The translations under genes were made by a program, and so were the position numbers. Source: Patescibacteria group bacterium (lineage in GTDB: Bacteria > Patescibacteriota > Patescibacteriia > GCA-002772895). Taken from it: a stretch of DNA of 37,421 bases. Position 1 is the first letter of the stretch. Each line of letters starts with the position of its first letter. Shown piece by piece: positions 27,301 through 33,963 of this stretch. The DNA lies in assembly GCA_018895765.1 (NCBI GenBank), contig JAHINX010000038.1, positions 1 through 37,421 on the forward strand, read 5' to 3'. Below the pieces are notes generated by a model. The model had not been told where the DNA came from and ran no database searches. It worked only from the letters and a program-made list of their open reading frames with translations.

Positions 27301-28914
27301 TATCTTATATACCATCCCCTCCCCATTATACAATAATTCATACCTCGCATCATTTATAAAATATTTATCCATATTTTCAATATCTCCTTCAGCAATAAAA
27401 ATAATCCTTGCATCAAAATCATTCTTTATAATATCATATGGGTCACCAGAAAAATCACCCCAAGTTATATCTCTCCATTTTTGATATAGTTCTTTATCAT
27501 ATTTATACATAAAGGTAGTGTCCAACCCAACAATATACTTATTATAATCATTATTATAAAAAAGCATTGGCCAGTCATCCCAATCGCTGTGAAAAACAAT
27601 GTCACCCTCATTGCTTGCATCTTTTACAACCTGCATTGCCTCGCTGTATTTATCAAAAGCAAAATTTTCTTTTAAACCGTTTTTAACTTTCCAAAAGTTT
27701 ATCCCGAGAGCCATAATAAACATCAGCGCGAGATATCCAACAAATATTTTATAGAAAATTTTAAATCTTAAAATTTTTAATATGCCTTTTTTTATCCATT
27801 TATAAATCTCTGCATCCCAAAAATATTTTATAAACATTGCCGATGCTATCACCATAAAAGGAAAAGCGTATTCGGTATTACGCCGAGCTTTTAAAGTAAT
27901 AACAAAAAATAATCCGGCTGAAATAAAAAAGAAAAAAATATCTCTCATCATCACATAATCGGGTTTTAAATATTTTTTCTTAGCCAAACGACCGAAAAAA
28001 AGAAGCATTCCAAAAAGCCCGACCAGAATGATCCCACCGCTATATGCCGTGAGCTCTGCTGCAGAAAATCCGTACCATTCCGCGCCAACACCGATTTTTG
28101 ATTTATAGTTAACGAGAGCAATTTGAACTGTCTGAATCCAATAAAAATTTATATTATGCGGAAAATATGGATTTATAAGCAGTCCCACTAATGAACCGGA
28201 TATTGTTGCCAATAACGGCTTCCATTCACTCTTTTTCAACAATATAACAATATAGCAATATAGCGATTTACTCAGCTCGCGGGGATTAAGTAAAAAATTG
28301 GCTGCTAGCGACGCAAACAGAAAGATTATGGATAAAGCTATCGATATTGGCCATCCTCCATACGCCCAAACATAAAAAAAACTTATAACACCAATTAAAA
28401 TTGGCTTTTTCTTATAAATAGCCAATAGCAAAAGCATAACAAAAATCAGAGAAAAACCGGACGCTTTTACCAGGTCTATCCTAAAAATAAAAGGCGCGCC
28501 AGACAGTAATAAAAGAACAAATAAAAATGGCACGGGAACCCCCTCCCTTCTCCCCCTTGATAAGGGGGAGTTAGAGGGGGTAGTTCGCAAGAAGGTATAA
28601 AATAATAATAAAAATCCCGTATTTATAAAAACCGTTGCGACCTTAACGCCAATCAAAGGCGGAATAAACTTTATAAAAGGTAAAAGAAAAGCATGATATA
28701 AAAAATGATGGTCAATATAGATATCGTTCAGCACCGTAAAAGCGAGCCAATGAAAATTTTTCACAATTCCATGGCTCAGCATCATTTCTGCAATTTTCGT
28801 GTGATAAAAAGAATCCGGGTCAATAAATCCGGAATGCCCCTGCAAAAGGCCAAAAAATACAAAACCAAATATTGCGACTCCTATATATTTTAAATACTCT
28901 GGTACCCTTTTCAT
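27286..28914 (-). CDS. STT3/GT-C-like membrane glycosyltransferase with in-frame palindrome insertion
   Basis: Multi-spanning membrane protein (about 12-13 helices) with the motif GFIDPDSFYHTKIAEMM in the first external loop; the DPD pattern resembles the first catalytic acidic motif of STT3/PglB oligosaccharyltransferases and related GT-C enzymes. A second acidic, aromatic region (HSDWDDWPMLFYNND) lies in the C-terminal soluble part. The ATG at 28914 is preferred over a TTG twelve codons upstream in a terminator hairpin. Residues about 110-125 (TPSNSPLSRGRREGVP) are encoded by a C-rich/G-rich palindrome typical of intergenic repeats. Another segment near residues 217-226 (SLYCYIVILL) comes from the CAATATAACAATAT word seen at 20 kb. 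Confidence 0.8.
   Translation of the reverse strand: MKRVPEYLKYIGVAIFGFVFFGLLQGHSGFIDPDSFYHTKIAEMMLSHGIVKNFHWLAFTVLNDIYIDHHFLYHAFLLPFIKFIPPLIGVKVATVFINTGFLLLFYTFLRTTPSNSPLSRGRREGVPVPFLFVLLLLSGAPFIFRIDLVKASGFSLIFVMLLLLAIYKKKPILIGVISFFYVWAYGGWPISIALSIIFLFASLAANFLLNPRELSKSLYCYIVILLKKSEWKPLLATISGSLVGLLINPYFPHNINFYWIQTVQIALVNYKSKIGVGAEWYGFSAAELTAYSGGIILVGLFGMLLFFGRLAKKKYLKPDYVMMRDIFFFFISAGLFFVITLKARRNTEYAFPFMVIASAMFIKYFWDAEIYKWIKKGILKILRFKIFYKIFVGYLALMFIMALGINFWKVKNGLKENFAFDKYSEAMQVVKDASNEGDIVFHSDWDDWPMLFYNNDYNKYIVGLDTTFMYKYDKELYQKWRDITWGDFSGDPYDIIKNDFDARIIFIAEGDIENMDKYFINDARYELLYNGEGMVYKIITNY
28539..28580. repeat. In-frame palindromic repeat encoding SPLSRGRREG
   Basis: CCCCCTC...CTCCCCCTT paired with AAGGGGGAG...GAGGGGG around GAT. 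Same type as the C-rich/G-rich pair at 20.05-20.15 kb. Confidence 0.85.
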
Positions 28915-28938
28915 ATATATTAATAGTATACCATACAA

Positions 28939-28964
28939 AAAGCCCGTCAATTGACGGGCTTTAT
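28939..28964 (-). terminator. Palindromic terminator of the isomerase gene
   Basis: AAAGCCCGTCAA and its exact complement, followed by a T-run on the - strand. It lies about 25 bases before the GT-C start. Confidence 0.75.
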
Positions 28965-28972
28965 ACTTGAAT

Positions 28973-29058
28973 TGTATTTCGCAACTTTCCTTTTAACGGT
29001 TTCCGCCAAGCATGGCTACGGAAACCGTTAGCGCAGCCGTTTCCTTATTGCAAAATAT
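28973..29058. repeat. Palindromic element downstream of the isomerase gene
   Basis: Perfect inner arms TAACGGTTTCCG (28994-29005) and CGGAAACCGTTA (29019-29030). Imperfect outer words (TTGTATTTCGCAA and TTGCAAAATATAA) flank them. Confidence 0.7.
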
Positions 29059-29062
29059 AATA

Positions 29063-30073
29063 TCATAACTTACTTTTAAAATATTTCACCCATAGAATAT
29101 CGGTCGGACTTTCTTTGTAAAATATCGCTAATACTAGGCTTACTAAACTACCAAAAAATAGAAAATTTAGAGCCTGTTCTACCTGTGTTTTTCCACTCAC
29201 CTTATATTCAGTATACTCTATTTTATTTTTTTTGACAACTTCCTTTGTAATTGCAAACCGCTTTATGATTTTTGGCGCGTATAACGCTGAATCTAAAAAT
29301 AAAAATTTTAGATATTTGGTGTTTATAGCCGGACGTTTTAGCCCTTCCATAAGATGGTGGTTAAGTTCCGGCATGCTGTGATATTCAGAAAATACCTTGG
29401 CCGTTTCATTTATTTGATTTACAAAAATATGAGCATTCCCTTCTAAAAATTCTGAAGCTACTACAATCGGTGCCTTTCCAGATAATTCTTGCGCCATTTT
29501 TTCTGCTTTTTTTAAAGATGGCGCGATAAGGCCCACACTAATATTTTTCAAATACTCCATTTTATAATCAATCAAATCAAGCTTAATAAGAATGTTGAAG
29601 AGCGCGCCAAGCGAATATCCCAAACCATATCTTGGCTGTGCTGATGGATTTAACTCTGTGTCAAAAATAATTGAAGGGTATAGATTTTTATATTTTTTTC
29701 CTAATTTACCTCCAGCTGTAATTAAACAAATTTTTGCTTTTCTGCGTCCTGCTTCTTCTATGCCAGCAAGCACTTCTTCTGTATTTCCAGAATAAGACGA
29801 GGCTATAAATAATGTATCTTTGCCAACAAATTTTGGCGGCTCATAACCGTTATAAAAACAAAAAGGCACCTTTATTTCATTAAGCGCCTTTACTATATGA
29901 GCGGACAGAGCGCTTCCGCCCATACCACACAAACATACGTTTTTTATATTTTTATAAGAAGGTGGAAATTTTATTTCAGAGGATAGGGACGATTCAAACT
30001 GAGCTGGCAAAAGCTTTATTGATTCAAATACCGAGTTATATTTTTTGCTTTTTAATTCCTTTAAAATATCCAT
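29063..30073 (-). CDS. Bifunctional phosphoglucose/phosphomannose isomerase
   Basis: SIS-fold cytoplasmic enzyme (336 aa) that interconverts fructose-6-P with glucose-6-P and mannose-6-P, feeding both central metabolism and sugar-nucleotide synthesis (GalU nearby). Visible: first SIS motif CLCGMGGSALSAHIVKAL (about 48-65), SSYSGNTEEVLAGIEEA (phosphate-binding serines/threonine, about 92-108), ITAGGKLGKKYK, PRYGLGYSLGALFNIL, and the active-site region NQINETAKVFSEYHSMPELNHHLMEG with catalytic Glu and His. The C-terminal domain is shorter and hydrophobic. It has its own promoter and SD (AAGGTGAG). Confidence 0.9.
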   Translation of the reverse strand: MDILKELKSKKYNSVFESIKLLPAQFESSLSSEIKFPPSYKNIKNVCLCGMGGSALSAHIVKALNEIKVPFCFYNGYEPPKFVGKDTLFIASSYSGNTEEVLAGIEEAGRRKAKICLITAGGKLGKKYKNLYPSIIFDTELNPSAQPRYGLGYSLGALFNILIKLDLIDYKMEYLKNISVGLIAPSLKKAEKMAQELSGKAPIVVASEFLEGNAHIFVNQINETAKVFSEYHSMPELNHHLMEGLKRPAINTKYLKFLFLDSALYAPKIIKRFAITKEVVKKNKIEYTEYKVSGKTQVEQALNFLFFGSLVSLVLAIFYKESPTDILWVKYFKSKL

Positions 30074-30096
30074 AGTATCTCACCTTTTATAGTAAT

Positions 30097-30125
30097 ATCT
30101 TATAAGAAATCTTAACTTCTGTCAA
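30097..30125 (-). promoter_or_regulatory. Promoter of the isomerase gene
   Basis: On the - strand TTGACA (30125-30120), 17-base spacer, TAAGAT (30102-30097). Short leader of about 17 bases with SD AAGGTGAG. Confidence 0.75.
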
Positions 30126-30130
30126 ATAAT

Positions 30131-30322
30131 CTATTCTTCAATTTTTATTGCCTCAACGGGACAAGCATCTACGGCCTCTTTAACACAGGACGCTTCCAAG
30201 TCCGCATCATCTTTTAATTCTGCCTTAAATTCATCATTAAGCTTGAAGGCTTTGTCGCATAAAGCCACGCAAGTTCCACAGCCGATGCAGACCTCTTTGT
30301 TGATAATTATTTTTTTTGCCAT
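30131..30322 (-). CDS. Small [4Fe-4S] ferredoxin (63 aa)
   Basis: Soluble electron carrier with one cluster motif CIGCGTC (C12, C15, C18) and the distal CP (C54-P55), as in monocluster ferredoxins of the Fer4_13 type. Extra cysteines C22 and C46 could form a disulfide. The acidic middle and end are typical. It follows the isc genes and is a plausible electron partner for the hydrogenase at 34-36 kb, which lacks its own electron-transfer subunits; this pairing is inference. Confidence 0.9.
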   Translation of the reverse strand: MAKKIIINKEVCIGCGTCVALCDKAFKLNDEFKAELKDDADLEASCVKEAVDACPVEAIKIEE

Positions 30323-30352
30323 ATTTTTTATAAATTTATATAAATATTAATT

Positions 30353-30431
30353 TTTGTGTATGTAGTAAGTAGCATGTGGTATGTAGTATGGTAAAATAAA
30401 TCCAAAACCATGCTACTTGCTACTTGCTACT
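30353..30431. repeat. Palindromic word spacer (AGTAGCA / TGCTACT)
   Basis: GTAAGTAGCATGTGGTATG-type words face CCATGCTACTTGCTACTTGC-type words around TAAAATAAATCC. The last codons and stop of iscU (SSK, stop) are encoded by the repeat. Confidence 0.7.
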
Positions 30432-30857
30432 TTTCTTATAATCTTCTATCGCCTTGCGGAGAGCTTGGTCTCCTAAAACCGAGCAATGAACCTTTATAGC
30501 TGGAAGACCGTCTAAGCGGTTCGAAATATCCTGCGGTTTTATTTTCAGAGCTTTTTCTATCGTCATTCCACCTTTCTCTGTCAGCATTTCGGCTAAGACA
30601 GAAGTAGATGCAATCGCGCTTCCACAACCATAAGTTCTCCATCTACAATCTATAATTTTCTTGCCACTTTTGTCAACTTTTATCCAAAATTTCATTACGT
30701 CTCCACAAGCGGAAGAACCAACCTGCCCTATGCCGTCGGCCTTAAATTTTTTCTCTTCGCTTTCTTTCATAAATTTAACGGGATTAAAAAAATGCTGTTT
30801 TACTTTTTTAGAATAAAGCCATTCTCCAACATCGCCTTTTTTAGTTTTTATAGTCAT
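30420..30857 (-). CDS. iscU: IscU/NifU-like Fe-S cluster scaffold
   Basis: Scaffold on which IscS-derived sulfur and iron are assembled. The three ligand cysteines are in place: GSSACGD (C51, with D53), YGCGSAIASTS (C78), and KVHCSVLG (C125, with H124). The 145-aa length is normal for a stand-alone scaffold. The N-terminus VKQHFFNPVKFMKESEEKKFKADG corresponds to the usual 'V.DHY.NPRN' start, adapted. One base separates it from iscS upstream. The C-terminal three residues are encoded by a word repeat shared with the spacer. Confidence 0.93.
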   Translation of the reverse strand: MTIKTKKGDVGEWLYSKKVKQHFFNPVKFMKESEEKKFKADGIGQVGSSACGDVMKFWIKVDKSGKKIIDCRWRTYGCGSAIASTSVLAEMLTEKGGMTIEKALKIKPQDISNRLDGLPAIKVHCSVLGDQALRKAIEDYKKSSK

Positions 30858-30858
30858 A

Positions 30859-32025
30859 TTATAATGAAGAAATTTCAGTTAATTTTTTAACAATCCCCGG
30901 CAGAGCTTCTACTACATAATCCAAATCAGATTTTTTAGTATCTCTGCCAAGAGTAAAACGCAAACTATTATGTGCCATTTCATTGGAACGGCCAATTGCC
31001 AGAAGAACATGAGACGGTTTTAGGGAGTTTGAACTGCAAGCAGAGCCGGTTGAACAATATATTCCCTTGCTGTCTAAATATAAAACCATTGCCTCGCCTT
31101 CAACGCGCGGAATTGATATATTTATATTGTTTGGCAGACGGAGCTTTGCGTCGCCATTTAATTCCGCCCTTCTTATTTTATCTAAAAGTTCTTTAATAAA
31201 ATAATCGCGCAGATCTATAAGGCGGGTATTGTCTTTTTCCGCCTGCGCCAATTCCAGCGCCTTTGCCAATCCGATAATTGCCGGGACATTCTCCGTTCCT
31301 CCGCGCAGTCCACTCTCCTGCCCTCCGCCAAAAATCAAAGGTTGCAGTTTAGTGCCTTTTTTTACAAAAAGGGCGCCAACACCTTTTGGCCCGTATATTT
31401 TGCTTCCATTTAAAGTTAACATATCAACTCCCAATTTTTGTATATCCAAATCCAGCGCTCCCGCCGCCTGGCAGGCATCCGTATGAAAATAAGGAACTCC
31501 AGTATCTTTCTTTTTGCTGTTGTCTCTGATTATTTTAGCCGCTTCTCGTATCGGCTGTATTGTTCCAATTTCATTATTCGCATACATAATAGAAACTAAA
31601 ACCGTATCTTTCCGCAAGGCCTTTTTCAGTTCGTCTAATTTTACAATTCCATTTTTTCCTACCGGCAGATATGTTATTTCAAATCCTTCTTTTTCTAATT
31701 CTTTGCACACCTCAAGAACAGCGGGATGCTCAATTTTTGAAGTAATAATATGTCTACCCTGTTCTTTGTTCGCGCGCGCTATTCCCAAAATAGCCAAATT
31801 ATCGCTTTCCGTGCCACCACCCGTAAAAATAATTTCGTGGGTTCTGCAATTCAAAATTTTAGCAATTTTTTCCCGCGCGACCTCTACTGCGTCTTTGGCA
31901 ACTTTCCCCGAAGAATGAAAGCTGGAAGGGTTACCAAACTTCTCATCAAAAAAAGGAAGCATCTCTGCTAACACCTCTTTCCGGATTTTTGTTGTGGCCG
32001 CATTATCTAAATAAATATTTTTCAT
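30859..32025 (-). CDS. iscS: Cysteine desulfurase (IscS/NifS family)
   Basis: PLP-dependent enzyme that takes sulfur from cysteine for Fe-S clusters and thiolated tRNA. Visible: YLDNAATT (5-12), TGGGTESDN (68-76), SKIEH with H100 stacking on PLP, HTDACQAAG (181-189), PLP lysine K209 in LNGSKIYGPKG, RGGTEN (241-246), and the sulfur-carrying cysteine C330 in STGSACSS. The 388-aa length is standard. It overlaps iscR by four bases upstream and abuts iscU downstream, giving the order iscR-iscS-iscU-ferredoxin. Confidence 0.95.
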   Translation of the reverse strand: MKNIYLDNAATTKIRKEVLAEMLPFFDEKFGNPSSFHSSGKVAKDAVEVAREKIAKILNCRTHEIIFTGGGTESDNLAILGIARANKEQGRHIITSKIEHPAVLEVCKELEKEGFEITYLPVGKNGIVKLDELKKALRKDTVLVSIMYANNEIGTIQPIREAAKIIRDNSKKKDTGVPYFHTDACQAAGALDLDIQKLGVDMLTLNGSKIYGPKGVGALFVKKGTKLQPLIFGGGQESGLRGGTENVPAIIGLAKALELAQAEKDNTRLIDLRDYFIKELLDKIRRAELNGDAKLRLPNNINISIPRVEGEAMVLYLDSKGIYCSTGSACSSNSLKPSHVLLAIGRSNEMAHNSLRFTLGRDTKKSDLDYVVEALPGIVKKLTEISSL

Positions 32026-32408
32026 ACTATTTTAATATTTGACAAGCTCTTTATTATTTCTTTTTGCATTTTTGGCCAAATATCTTTTGACGGGCATTTA
32101 TGCCTTATATTACATGCCCCGCCTACACAATGCAAAATTCTTATCGGACCCTCTACCGCTTCTATAATCTCGAGCATACTGACATTTTTATTCTTCAAAC
32201 GATATCCTCCTGCTGAACCGCGGTATGACTCTATAATTCCTGCTTTTTTCAGCTGTTTTGCAACTTGCTCCAGATATCTCTGAGACAATTTCAGATATTT
32301 ACTAATCAAGGTTGTCGGCGCGGCAGATTTGGCTTTATATCCCGCCAAAAAACAAACCATCATAACCGCATGGTGCGTTTTTGAAGATATTTTTAAAATT
32401 TCTTTCAT
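32022..32408 (-). CDS. iscR: Rrf2-family regulator, IscR-like
   Basis: Winged-helix transcription factor likely sensing Fe-S status. DNA-binding part: SKYLKLSQRYLEQVAKQLKKAGIIESYRGSAGGYRL (about 36-71), the Rrf2 hallmark. Cluster ligands follow: C94, C99 and C105 (HCVGGACNIRHKCPS), nearly the spacing of IscR. The ATG at 32408 is used; two extra codons beginning with TTG are possible. It heads the isc operon, so autoregulation is expected. A 29-base perfect palindrome lies about 40 bases upstream and is a candidate operator. Confidence 0.9.
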   Translation of the reverse strand: MKEILKISSKTHHAVMMVCFLAGYKAKSAAPTTLISKYLKLSQRYLEQVAKQLKKAGIIESYRGSAGGYRLKNKNVSMLEIIEAVEGPIRILHCVGGACNIRHKCPSKDIWPKMQKEIIKSLSNIKIV

Positions 32409-32448
32409 AATCAACTTTTTTTATTGACCTATCTTTATCTCTCTTTTG

Positions 32449-32477
32449 GTAATCCCTACTAAATTAGTAGGGATTAC
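32449..32477. repeat. 29-base palindrome upstream of iscR (possible operator)
   Basis: Arms GTAATCCCTACTAA and TTAGTAGGGATTAC around a single A. On the + strand it is followed by five T, but no + strand gene precedes it. It lies between the hypA-like stop and the iscR start. Confidence 0.5.
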
Positions 32478-32558
32478 TTTTTAAAATAAAAAAGGATTTA
32501 TATCCTGGTTAAATAATACTATGTTTTTATATATCTGTCAAATTTGGTTTATTTCCCC

Positions 32559-32813
32559 CTACCCTTCTATCTCTACGATTTCATACTCACCAACATTATC
32601 CATTTTCTCAACTTTATACTCTGCGCCTTCCGCCAAAGTAGCTGTTGAGAGCATTGTAAGATTAAATTTAAGATTTTCCGGACTGATTGTTTCGCCATGC
32701 TCAAATATATCGCCTATCTTTATATAAGCGCTTTTTATTTTTTCCAGATTATTTTGGCGTCCAAACTCCAAAATTTGTTTTATTATTTTATCTGCTAAAT
32801 GTAAGTCGTGCAT
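32559..32813 (-). CDS. HypA-like protein lacking the zinc domain (84 aa)
   Basis: Resembles the N-terminal nickel-binding part of HypA, the accessory protein that delivers Ni to [NiFe] hydrogenase. It starts with MHD (HypA begins MHE; H2 is the nickel ligand), then LADKIIKQILEFGRQNNLEKIKSAYIKIGDIFEHG, ISPENLKFNLTMLSTATLAEGAEYKVEKM. HypA proteins are about 113 aa with two CxxC pairs; here the protein ends soon after the point where the zinc domain would begin and has no cysteine. Its ATG is part of ACGGGGTATG, the right arm of a long palindrome. It is near the hydrogenase genes, consistent with a maturation role, but this is not proven. Confidence 0.65.
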   Translation of the reverse strand: MHDLHLADKIIKQILEFGRQNNLEKIKSAYIKIGDIFEHGETISPENLKFNLTMLSTATLAEGAEYKVEKMDNVGEYEIVEIEG

Positions 32814-33040
32814 ACCCCGTATATTTGCTTCCAGCGCTAAACGCTATGAAAATATCGTTGACGCTGAATTATTAATAAATTCCTTTTAATTTTATTTTTC
32901 TTCTTTTGCTGACGCGTTTAGCGTTATGCGGCTTATCAGCCCTATACTTAATATGTTTTATTCTTTATAACCGCTTTTTTATGGGTAGATATCTCATATT
33001 GATTAAGATAAGCCGCACTGGAAGCAGTTATACGGGGCAT
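32813..33040 (-). promoter_or_regulatory. Three-way-junction-like palindrome over the hypA-like start
   Basis: Read on the - strand: ATGCCCCGTATAACTGCTTC (from 33040) pairs with GAAGCAAATATACGGGGTAT next to the start codon, about 23 bp with few mismatches. Inside it, GCGGCTTATC / GATAAGCCGC (33005-33014 with 32929-32938) and CGTTTAGCG / CGCTAAACG (about 32917-32926 with 32836-32844) form two further stems. The left arm also opens a 30-codon frame (33040-32948). The GGGG SD of the hypA-like gene lies in the outer stem. No coding gene is seen in the rest of the gap up to the next gene. Confidence 0.65.
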
Positions 33041-33095
33041 ATTAACTCTACTAAACTTTAAAATAAAAACTATCCCCAAAAACCATTATATAAAA

Positions 33096-33128
33096 ATAGC
33101 CCCGACTCTGCAATAGCAAAGTCGGGGC
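33096..33128 (-). terminator. Terminator of the GC-rich orphan gene
   Basis: AGTCGGGGC and GCCCCGACT arms, followed on the - strand by TATTTTTATATA. Confidence 0.75.
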
Positions 33129-33196
33129 AAGATGCGGGGTCCGGAGATCCAGGAATACAGGTTCCCAACCAAAGGCCAGAAGTCCAGAATTCCAGA

Positions 33197-33739
33197 TTAC
33201 CGGGGCTTGCGGGCAAGGAACCTGCAGTGGCCGCCCCAATCACCCTCGCGCCAGTGCAAGTACAGGTGGCGCCTGCCGTCCCAGTAGTGCGCATACGGCG
33301 AGTACCAGTTGCCGCCCGAGTGCTGCCACCTGGAGCCAAGAGCTATGATTGGAAACTCCTTCTGCTTGTCCGGATTCTTCCGGACATAGAGCAAAAGGTC
33401 AGCCAGAGTACCCGAGACAAAACCTTGCTCCTTGATTTCAGCCTCGGCTTCCTCGGTACTTACACGCCTGTTCAAATGAACAAGGACGTACTCAGTGTCC
33501 TCGTCCGGCTCCTCGAGGATAGGAAAGTTCTCCTGGGTGTGGGTGATATTGTCATTCACCGAGTCAAACTTGCAGGCCTCGAGCATGCGCTGGAAGATGG
33601 GCTCAGAAAATGGATTTTTTCTTTGTAAAAAGAGCGACAACTCTTCCGGTGTCAAGCTTCCATGTTGGAGTTTGTGCGCTAAATCACTGAACATGCCAAG
33701 AACGTTCCCCGGCACATCGCCGACCATTTCACGTTTCAT
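33197..33739 (-). CDS. GC-rich orphan protein with aromatic C-terminal repeat-like domain (180 aa)
   Basis: Function unknown. The N-terminal half (about 1-70) is helical. A middle part, YVLVHLNRRVSTEEAEAEIKEQG..TLADLLLYVRKNPDKQKEFPIIALG, leads into an aromatic, Trp-rich end (SRWQHSGGNWYSPYAHYWDGRRHLYLHW...CRFLARK). I have the impression this 'GSRW...RFLA.R' ending recurs in candidate-phylum genomes, but cannot name a family. The ATG at 33739 is chosen for its SD (AAAGGAAG) rather than a longer frame with no signal. G+C is much higher than in neighbours. Its own promoter and terminator make it a self-contained cassette between hydrogenase and hypA-like genes. Confidence 0.7.
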   Translation of the reverse strand: MKREMVGDVPGNVLGMFSDLAHKLQHGSLTPEELSLFLQRKNPFSEPIFQRMLEACKFDSVNDNITHTQENFPILEEPDEDTEYVLVHLNRRVSTEEAEAEIKEQGFVSGTLADLLLYVRKNPDKQKEFPIIALGSRWQHSGGNWYSPYAHYWDGRRHLYLHWREGDWGGHCRFLARKPR

Positions 33740-33806
33740 GGTCAGCTTCCTTTCTGCCCGAAAATTCGGACGGTTTTTCGCAGGTTTATTCCTACGAACT
33801 AGCTTT

Positions 33807-33835
33807 AGACTAACACGAAAAATAAAAAATGTCAA
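33807..33835 (-). promoter_or_regulatory. Promoter of the GC-rich orphan gene
   Basis: On the - strand TTGACA (33835-33830), 17-base spacer, TAGTCT (33812-33807). Confidence 0.75.
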
Positions 33836-33875
33836 TAGCTATTTTATGAGTCATAAAATATGAGCCATAAAAATC

Positions 33876-33923
33876 TGGATCCCGGATCAAGTCCGGGATG
33901 ATAGAAGCGCGGCTGTGCCGCGC
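33876..33923. repeat. Two adjacent palindromic repeats
   Basis: ATCCCGGA / TCCGGGAT (33879-33899) and GCGCGGC / GCCGCGC (33907-33923). Both are types often found dispersed in bacterial genomes. They separate the hydrogenase operon end from the GC-rich cassette. Confidence 0.65.
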
Positions 33924-33963
33924 CCATACAAGATACGAAATACAAAATACTTAATACTTCCCC

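Noticed and set aside
33070..33339. 89-codon Gly/Ala/Thr-rich frame overlapping the GC-rich orphan gene
   Set aside because: Alternative frame of a GC-rich gene; it runs through the terminator hairpin and lacks an SD.
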